DNA from: Candidatus Delongbacteria bacterium
Lineage (GTDB): Bacteria > CAIWAD01
Assembly: GCA_041675285.1 (NCBI GenBank)
Contig: JBAYTZ010000004.1
Coordinates: forward strand, 1 to 64,000
Direction: 5' to 3'
Length of the DNA stretch: 64,000 nucleotides
Shown: positions 59,075 through 64,000 of the stretch, piece by piece
Position numbering within the stretch: position 1 is the first letter of the stretch
Layout: each line of letters begins with the position of its first letter
The notes under the pieces: generated by a model
What the model saw: only the letters and a program-made list of their open reading frames with translations
What the model was told of the DNA's origin: nothing
Database searches by the model: none
Translations under genes and position numbers: made by a program

Positions 59075-60292
59075 ATGAGCATCAGTCTGCTGGCACAAAG
59101 CATCTCCGAGTCTCCGACTCTGGTCATGAATGAGAAGGCCCGGCTCCTGAAGGAGGCCGGCCAACCCGTGATCCACCTGGGCTCCGGCGAGCCCCAGAGC
59201 AAGACGCCCGTGGACGCCATCCGGATGGCGGCCGCCCAATTGGTCAGCGCCGACGTGCGCTACACGCCCACCGACGGCACGCCGGCCTTGAAGAAGGCCA
59301 TCCTGCGCTACACCGAGGAGAATTACGGCAAGGTGCTGGGGCCGGAAAACGTGGTGGTGAGCGCCGGGGCCAAGCAGTCCCTGGCGGGCATCCTCACCTG
59401 CATCCTCAACCCGCAGGACGAGGTGATCATCCTCTCGCCCTACTGGGTGAGCTACCCGGAACTGGTGAAGCTGTTCTACGCCAAGCCCATCATCGTCAAG
59501 CCCGAGGACGGGCGCTTCCATCCGCGGATGGAGGACATCAAGGCCAACGTGACCAGCTACACCAAGGCCATCATCATCAACAGCCCCAACAATCCCAGCG
59601 GCGCGGTCTACAGCGAGGATTTCACCCGCGAGATCGTCGAGTTCTGCGAGAAGAAGGGCATCTACCTGATCACCGACGACATCTACCACAAGCTGGTCTT
59701 CGACGGCGCCCGCTGGTACCCGGCCACGCGCTACCAGAAGTGCGACTTCGACGAGGGCAAGCTGATCGTGGTCAACGGCGTCTCCAAGCTCTACGGCATG
59801 ACGGGCTTCCGCATCGGCTGGACCCTGGCGCCCAAGAAGCTGCAGGAGGCCATCGTGCGCGTGCAGGCCCAGACGGCCAGCTGCGCCCCGGCGCTCTCCC
59901 AGGCCGGCGCGGTGGGCGCGCTCAACGGGCTGCAGAGTTCCATCGAAAACCTGCGCCTCTCGCTGCAAAACAACGCGCTGGTGATGAAGAAGGAGCTCAA
60001 CGCCTTCAACGGCGTCTTCCTGCGCGAACCCCAGGGCACCTTCTACTGCCTGGCGGATTTCAGCGCCTTTGAGAAGGATAGCGTCAAGCTGGCCAACCTG
60101 TTGCTGGAGAAGGTGATGGTGGTGACCGTGCCCGGCGTGAGCTTCGGCGCGGAAGGGCACCTGCGCCTGTCCACCTGCGGCACGGTGAAACAGATCATGG
60201 AGGGCGTGGCGCGCATGAAGTGGGCGCTGGATCCGGAGTCGCCCAACGAGATCTTCATCGGCGACCGCAAGCTCGTGCGCAACTGGAACTAG
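59075..60292 (+). CDS. Class I/II aminotransferase, probable aspartate aminotransferase
   Basis: 405 residues from ATG 59075 (AAAGGGA upstream). Fold type I PLP enzyme: VIHLGSGEPQSKTP, YTPTDGTPALKKAI, SPYWVSYPELVKL, INSPNNPSGAVY, ITDDIYHKLVF, the PLP lysine in NGVSKLYGMTGFRIGW, and an Arg near the C-terminus for the substrate carboxylate (GHLRLSTC). It resembles thermophilic-type (Ib) aspartate aminotransferases that interconvert aspartate and oxaloacetate. pckA follows 21 bases later, so the pair can take amino-acid carbon from aspartate via oxaloacetate to PEP. Confidence 0.9.
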   Translation: MSISLLAQSISESPTLVMNEKARLLKEAGQPVIHLGSGEPQSKTPVDAIRMAAAQLVSADVRYTPTDGTPALKKAILRYTEENYGKVLGPENVVVSAGAKQSLAGILTCILNPQDEVIILSPYWVSYPELVKLFYAKPIIVKPEDGRFHPRMEDIKANVTSYTKAIIINSPNNPSGAVYSEDFTREIVEFCEKKGIYLITDDIYHKLVFDGARWYPATRYQKCDFDEGKLIVVNGVSKLYGMTGFRIGWTLAPKKLQEAIVRVQAQTASCAPALSQAGAVGALNGLQSSIENLRLSLQNNALVMKKELNAFNGVFLREPQGTFYCLADFSAFEKDSVKLANLLLEKVMVVTVPGVSFGAEGHLRLSTCGTVKQIMEGVARMKWALDPESPNEIFIGDRKLVRNWN

Positions 60293-60313
60293 GCCGGCAA
60301 AGGGGACATATCC

Positions 60314-61963
60314 ATGCTCAACTACCTCAACATCAAGAGCCCGGCCGCCGGCATCGCCAAGGAACTGAAGAGCGATTACGGCCTGGTCAACCACGGCTTC
60401 TCGAATTTCGGCAACGTCTACTGGAACCTGAGCGAGCCCGCGCTCTACGAGGAGATCCTCTTCCGCCGCGAGGGGCAGATCAGCAACCAGGGCCCCATCG
60501 TCGTCAACACCGGCAAGCACACGGCCCGCGCCGCCAACGACAAGTTCGTGGTGATGGAAGACGCCGTGCAGGAAGAAGTCTGGTGGGGCCAGTACAACCG
60601 GCCCTTCGGCAGCATCAAATTCGCCGAGGTGCTGAACCGCCTGCAGGCCTTCCTGCAGGAGCGCGACCTGTTCGTCCAGGACTGCTGGGGTGGCGCCGAC
60701 CCGCGCTACCGCCTGCCCGTGCGCATCATCACCGAGTACGCCTGGCACAGCCTGTTCGCGCGCAACATGTTTATCCCGCTGGCCGGCGCGGACGAGTACC
60801 GGCGCCACGTGCCGGACTTCACCATCGTCAGCATCCCGAGCTTCAAGGCCGTGCCCGAGCTGGACGGCACGCGCAGCGACACCTTCATCCTGCTCTCCTT
60901 CGAGCACAAGATGGCCATCATCGGCGGGACGGGCTACGGCGGCGAGATCAAGAAGAGCGTGTTCACCGTGCTCAACTACCTGCTGCCGCGCCAGGGCGTG
61001 ATGACCATGCACTGCTCGGCCAACGTGGGCAAGCAGGGCGACGTGGCGATCTTCTTCGGCCTCTCGGGCACGGGCAAGACCACGCTCTCCGCGGATCCGC
61101 GCCGCCAGCTCATCGGCGACGACGAGCACGGCTGGAGCGACGAGGGCGTCTTCAACTTCGAGAACGGCTGCTACGCCAAGGTGATCAACCTCTCGGCGGA
61201 GGCGGAGCCCGAGATCTACGCCTGCACGAAGAAGTTCGGCACCATCCTCGAGAACGTGATCCACGATCCCATCACCCGGCGCCTGGACCTGGACGACGAC
61301 AACCGCACGGAGAACACGCGGGCCAGCTATCCGCTCTCCTTCATCGACAACGCGGTGCCGGAGAAGATGGCCGGCCATCCCACCAACATCATCATGCTCA
61401 CCTGCGACGCCAGCGGCGTGATGCCGCCCATCGCGCGGCTCACGCCCGAGCAGGCCATGTATCACTTCATCAGCGGCTACACGGCCAAGGTCTCCGGCAC
61501 GGAGCTGGACATGGGCAAGGAGCCGGAGATCACCTTCAGCGCCTGCTTCGGCGCGCCCTTCATGGTGCACAAGCCCGCCTACTACGCCGAGCTGCTCAAG
61601 CGCAAGATCCTGCGCCACGGCGTGCAGTGCTGGCTGGTGAACACGGGCTGGGTGGGCGGGCCCTACGGCGTGGGCAAGCGCATCAGCATCCGTCACACGC
61701 GCAACCTGCTGGATGCGGCGCTGGACGGCGAGCTAATGAAAGTGAAGTACCGCGTGGATCCGCTCTTCGGCTTCGAGGTTCCGCTGACCTGCCCCAACGT
61801 GCCGGAGGACGTGCTGGTGCCCGAGGAGCGCTGGCCGGACAAGGCCTCCTACAAACTGAAGTACAAGCAGTTGGGTGGCTTGTTCGTGGAGAACTTCCGC
61901 AAGTTCGCCGACGAGTGCCCGCCGGAAGTGGTGGCCGCCGGTCCGAACCTCAACAACTACTGA
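60314..61963 (+). CDS. pckA: Phosphoenolpyruvate carboxykinase (ATP)
   Basis: 549 residues, usual for the ATP-dependent enzyme. It converts oxaloacetate + ATP to PEP + CO2. Motifs: VVNTGKHTARAANDKF (substrate arm), GLSGTGKTTLSADPRR (P-loop, ~250), IGDDEHGWSDEGVFNFENGC (metal-binding Asp region) and NTGWVGGPYGVGKRISIRHT. AAAGGGGA precedes the ATG. In an operon with the aminotransferase, a gluconeogenic unit. Its terminator hairpin is duplicated ~1 kb downstream on the other side of a toxin-antitoxin pair. Confidence 0.97.
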   Translation: MLNYLNIKSPAAGIAKELKSDYGLVNHGFSNFGNVYWNLSEPALYEEILFRREGQISNQGPIVVNTGKHTARAANDKFVVMEDAVQEEVWWGQYNRPFGSIKFAEVLNRLQAFLQERDLFVQDCWGGADPRYRLPVRIITEYAWHSLFARNMFIPLAGADEYRRHVPDFTIVSIPSFKAVPELDGTRSDTFILLSFEHKMAIIGGTGYGGEIKKSVFTVLNYLLPRQGVMTMHCSANVGKQGDVAIFFGLSGTGKTTLSADPRRQLIGDDEHGWSDEGVFNFENGCYAKVINLSAEAEPEIYACTKKFGTILENVIHDPITRRLDLDDDNRTENTRASYPLSFIDNAVPEKMAGHPTNIIMLTCDASGVMPPIARLTPEQAMYHFISGYTAKVSGTELDMGKEPEITFSACFGAPFMVHKPAYYAELLKRKILRHGVQCWLVNTGWVGGPYGVGKRISIRHTRNLLDAALDGELMKVKYRVDPLFGFEVPLTCPNVPEDVLVPEERWPDKASYKLKYKQLGGLFVENFRKFADECPPEVVAAGPNLNNY

Positions 61964-61972
61964 TCCAAATCA

Positions 61973-62014
61973 TCCACATCCATGACGAGAGCGGCCCGCG
62001 TGAGCGGGCCGCTT
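61973..62014. repeat. 42-bp direct repeat, copy 1 (contains the pckA terminator hairpin)
   Basis: These 42 bases are identical, base for base, to 62983-63024, exactly 1010 bases away. The repeat starts at TCCACATCCATGACGAG and includes the whole terminator stem. The two copies bracket the toxin-antitoxin pair. Confidence 0.95.
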
Positions 62015-62017
62015 TTT
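61990..62017 (+). terminator. Rho-independent terminator of pckA
   Basis: Perfect 10-bp stem AGCGGCCCGC / GCGGGCCGCT with loop GTGA, followed by TTTT, 26 bases after the stop codon. Confidence 0.95.
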
Positions 62018-62026
62018 GTGCGGGCC

Positions 62027-62374
62027 TCAGGCCGCCCGCAGGAGGAATTCCACCTTGATGGCGTCGTAGGGAAAGACGATGCGCCCATCCGCCACGCGCT
62101 GCAGGATGCCTGCCTCCAGCAGGGCCTTGACGTCGCCATGCACGGCTTTGACGTCCCGTCCCAGGCGCCGGGCGGCCTCGCGGATGGGGAGCGGACCGGC
62201 ACCGCAGAGCTGCTTGATCAGCTCCCAGCGCTTGGCACTTAGCACCGCCCACAGTAGTTCGGGCGTGGCGAAAGAGATGCGGGCCTCCCGCTCGCCCCTG
62301 CCCGTGGCCATGGCCTTGGCGCTGCGTGCCAGCACCTCCGCCAGGGGCACGACCTCAAGCACGACCGTGTTCAT
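62027..62374 (-). CDS. Winged-helix antitoxin partner of a TumE-type toxin
   Basis: 115 residues from ATG 62374 (AAGGTGG upstream). It has a predicted winged helix-turn-helix: FATPELLWAVLSAKRWELIK, LPIREAARRLGRDVKAVHGD, VKALLEAGILQRVADGRIVF. The pattern matches small HVO_A0114-like DNA-binding proteins commonly paired with DUF6516/TumE toxins. It overlaps the upstream toxin gene by 20 bases, so the order is toxin first, antitoxin second. It probably represses the shared promoter through the palindrome at 62651-62670. The antitoxin role is inferred from pairing. Confidence 0.75.
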   Translation of the reverse strand: MNTVVLEVVPLAEVLARSAKAMATGRGEREARISFATPELLWAVLSAKRWELIKQLCGAGPLPIREAARRLGRDVKAVHGDVKALLEAGILQRVADGRIVFPYDAIKVEFLLRAA

Positions 62375-62651
62375 GGTTCCACCTTTCCACATCGGCAAGA
62401 AAATCCGCCAGCAGGCGTTCGGGCGTGGTGAAGCTATAGGCTGCCTCAGTCCGCCCTTCGTGACGGTGATCGCCCTTGCCGCGCTCGTTGTCGTAGCGCA
62501 GGACACACACTTCCTCCACCACCAGTGCCAACCGGTACTTCAACGGGTGGGCGCATGGAGGCAAGGGCTCAGGCAGGCGCCAGACGACGATTTCCACAAA
62601 GGAATTGACGCTCGTCACAACGCGACGCTGGAGCAGCAGCTTGGCCTTCAT
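62355..62651 (-). CDS. TumE-family (DUF6516-like) toxin
   Basis: 98 residues from ATG 62651. The core VLRYDNERGKGDHRHEG is the signature of DUF6516/TumE proteins, preceded by SFVEIVVWRLPEPLPPCAHP and LKYRLALVVEE and followed by FTTPERLLADFLADVERW. The family is annotated as toxins of toxin-antitoxin systems; the biochemical target is not evident from sequence. No Shine-Dalgarno site precedes the ATG, and the predicted -10 box is so close that the mRNA would be nearly leaderless. Alternative upstream starts (62720) lie beyond that promoter and are unlikely. Confidence 0.8.
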   Translation of the reverse strand: MKAKLLLQRRVVTSVNSFVEIVVWRLPEPLPPCAHPLKYRLALVVEEVCVLRYDNERGKGDHRHEGRTEAAYSFTTPERLLADFLADVERWNHEHGRA

Positions 62652-62687
62652 GTTGGAGTAAATACCAACACTGGGGGGCCATGTCAA
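62651..62687 (-). promoter_or_regulatory. Toxin-antitoxin promoter with overlapping operator palindrome
   Basis: On the minus strand, TTGACA (62682-62687), 17-base spacer, TATTTA (62659-62664). Transcription would begin at about 62652, right at the toxin ATG. A palindrome TGTTGG-N8-CCAACA (62651-62670) covers the -10 box and start site, ideal for repression by the winged-helix partner. Confidence 0.65.
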
Positions 62688-62982
62688 TGGAAAATCCGAC
62701 TCCTGGTACGCAGGCTGCAAGCGTCTTCCTCCTCATGCCCACTGGTGGAAAGGTGTCGCTTGCGCTCTTGCGAACAGAGGATGGGCGCCGGGGAACAGCG
62801 AGGGTCCAGACGCACTGTCTCCGTTCCGGGACAGTCGAGGGGATGACCGGATCCTGGGCAGTCTCTGTCCAATTCAGACCACTCACCAAGAACTTGTCCG
62901 TGTGGACGCCCAGGCGGCTGTGGGTGTAGGGCTGCCGGCGTTTGGTCCGGGCTGGAAGCTACCGCACCGCCGCACGGTCTTC
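62652..62982. other. Non-coding remainder of the toxin-antitoxin insert
   Basis: Apart from the promoter at its left edge, these 331 bases hold no gene I can support. A plus-strand ORF at 62681-62929 lacks a binding site and resembles nothing I know. Confidence 0.5.
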
Positions 62983-63024
62983 TCCACATCCATGACGAGA
63001 GCGGCCCGCGTGAGCGGGCCGCTT
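62983..63024. repeat. 42-bp direct repeat, copy 2
   Basis: Identical to 61973-62014, including the full AGCGGCCCGC-GTGA-GCGGGCCGCT hairpin, but the T-run that makes copy 1 a terminator is replaced by TTCCATTG. It lies 53 bases beyond the 3' end of the minus-strand gene at 63078. Confidence 0.95.
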
Positions 63025-63077
63025 CCATTGTGACTTGTGACGTGTTGGTGCGGCATCTCGGCCAGAGCTTCCGGCCG

Positions 63078-64000
63078 TCAGTTGCCCCCGCAGACATGCA
63101 CGGCGCGATAGAAGCGGCGGCCCGCCGCCAGTGCGTTCTCATCCGTGAAGGACATGGCCTCGCCGGGCTGGACGCTGAGCAGGGTGCCTGGCGTGTAGGC
63201 CTCGGCCGAGGCCCAGATCTGCACCAATCCCTGCACCGGCGGCCAGCCAAGCCGTGCCGATCCCCCATCCATCTCCAGGGTGAGCGGGATGCCATCGCAA
63301 GCGGTGGAGTACTCCACGCAGAGGTTGAGTTCGTCGAAGAAGTCGTAGCCGCTGGACCACCAGTTGTCCCAGGTCGCCCCGTCGGAGAAGGAGCTGAAGC
63401 CTTCGTAGCCGCCCACGCCGCCCGCGTAGAAGCTGAGCTGTTGGCCCGGCATCAACGGTTCGTACTCGAGTTTGACCCAGAAGCCCTCGCCAGGCTGGAC
63501 GTCGAAGCCCAGCGAGCTGATGTCGAACTCCGCCCAACCCTGGGGCAGCCAATCAGTGCCAAACCACAGCGTGCCCATCTCGAGCCACGGTCCGCCGGGC
63601 GTGCCATACCAGCCCTCCACGTCGGGGCGGCACAGCGTCAGTTTCAGCCAACCAGCCTGGTTGCCCCAATTCTGGCTGTTGATGTTGAGCAGCACGCGCG
63701 CCACCCAGCCCGCCTGCTCCGGCAGAAAGAACTGATAGTAGGCCTGCGCCTGTCCCAGGGGATCCGGCAGGGTCAGGACCTGTTGCGTGCTCATGTGGTG
63801 GCAGCTGGTACTCGCCGCCGGGTAGCAGGTGCCGCTTTCCAGGTAAAAGTCGTAGCTGTTCCCGTCCCAGTTGTAGGCGTCCACCACCACGTAGTAGGTG
63901 CCGGCGGGGAATGTGCCGGAGATGATCTCATCGCTACCCACCAGCCAGGGCTGAGCCAGGCAGCTGTCGGGATCGCAGGCGCTGAGCAGCATCAGGTCCA
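63078..64000 (-). CDS. Secreted protein with PPC-type domain, N-terminus beyond the window
   Basis: At least 307 residues; the frame stays open to the window edge, so the Met at 63992 is probably internal. The first ~55 residues (LLSACDPDSCLAQPWLVGSD, ISGTFPAGTYYVVVDAYN) are the end of a pre-peptidase C-terminal domain, common in secreted enzymes. The middle is a beta-sandwich-like region rich in Trp and Gly (WVKLEYEPLMPGQQLSFYAG). The end (LGWPPVQGLVQIWAS ... RRFYRAVHVCGGN) is fibronectin-III-like, similar to the tails of the S8, M14 and C25 proteases. Function unknown. Confidence 0.7.
   Translation of the reverse strand, partial: DLMLLSACDPDSCLAQPWLVGSDEIISGTFPAGTYYVVVDAYNWDGNSYDFYLESGTCYPAASTSCHHMSTQQVLTLPDPLGQAQAYYQFFLPEQAGWVARVLLNINSQNWGNQAGWLKLTLCRPDVEGWYGTPGGPWLEMGTLWFGTDWLPQGWAEFDISSLGFDVQPGEGFWVKLEYEPLMPGQQLSFYAGGVGGYEGFSSFSDGATWDNWWSSGYDFFDELNLCVEYSTACDGIPLTLEMDGGSARLGWPPVQGLVQIWASAEAYTPGTLLSVQPGEAMSFTDENALAAGRRFYRAVHVCGGN

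Noticed and set aside
59048..61696. 882-codon minus-strand open frame opposite the aminotransferase and pckA
   Set aside because: Shadow of two certain metabolic genes.
62681..62929. 82-codon plus-strand ORF inside the repeat-flanked insert
   Set aside because: No binding site, no resemblance to known proteins, and it runs through the toxin promoter's -35 element.
1..64000. CRISPR arrays, tRNA/rRNA genes, insertion sequences, prophage genes
   Set aside because: None could be recognised on reading both strands; no regularly spaced repeats, cloverleaf candidates or transposase motifs were found.

Overview
The window is high-GC bacterial DNA apart from an AT-rich first ~470 bases. It encodes many secreted proteins. 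Four of them end in a Por/type IX-like C-terminal sorting domain with a PNPFNP signature (genes ending at 1952, 3291, 21155 and 48966). Together with multidomain secreted proteases, lipoproteins, an outer-membrane barrel and multihaem cytochromes, this suggests a Gram-negative member of the FCB group, probably one of its high-GC uncultured phyla (Eisenbacteria-, Delongbacteria- or Latescibacteria-like). That placement is inference from protein architecture. I found no tRNA, rRNA, CRISPR array, transposase or integrase.

Layout. 1-1952: beta-helix secreted protein with an AT-rich 5' part. 1994-3100: glutathione peroxidase and a Fur/PerR-type regulator, each with a palindrome upstream. 3291-7608: frameshifted secreted M1 peptidase and a CCA-adding-type nucleotidyltransferase. 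7931-15403: two tandem subtilisin-like proteases, each closed by a strong terminator. 15536-16682: spmA/spmB. 16931-20968: sigma54-type promoter, a structured leader ending in a terminator, pepN, a dCMP/cytidine deaminase and a DTW-domain gene. 21155-22192: sorting-domain protein. 22611-28296: recG-priA-membrane metallopeptidase operon with overlapping genes. 28534-33623: a small ORF, then a DUF4139 protein, msrB, a DUF2235 hydrolase and an MFS transporter. 33620-38131: multihaem cytochromes (18, 7 and about 6 haems). 38199-43082: valS, a 2x[4Fe-4S] ferredoxin and a sensor kinase. 43245-47787: PDZ protein, TetR regulator and a lipoprotein/outer-membrane-barrel pair. 48064-56981: sorting-domain protein, M14 carboxypeptidase and C25 gingipain-like protease. 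57140-61963: small secreted protein, TPR/zinc-motif protein, aspartate aminotransferase and pckA. 61973-63024: toxin-antitoxin pair between two perfect 42-bp direct repeats. 63078-64000: incomplete secreted protein with a PPC-type domain.

How the genes fit together. The secreted proteases (S8 x2, M1, M14, C25) plus cytoplasmic PepN suggest a protein-degrading lifestyle, with amino-acid carbon going through aspartate aminotransferase and PEP carboxykinase. Glutathione peroxidase, MsrB and the Fur/PerR regulator form an oxidative-stress theme. The cytochromes suggest periplasmic electron transfer, but no terminal reductase is recognisable.

Most notable: (1) the TumE-type toxin-antitoxin cassette between copies of the pckA terminator hairpin; (2) a ~460-residue composite module shared by proteases of three unrelated catalytic families; (3) the sigma54-linked structured leader, and an inverted repeat found both there and upstream of a small ORF; (4) two or three apparent single-base frameshifts at or near homopolymers, which may be real or assembly errors.
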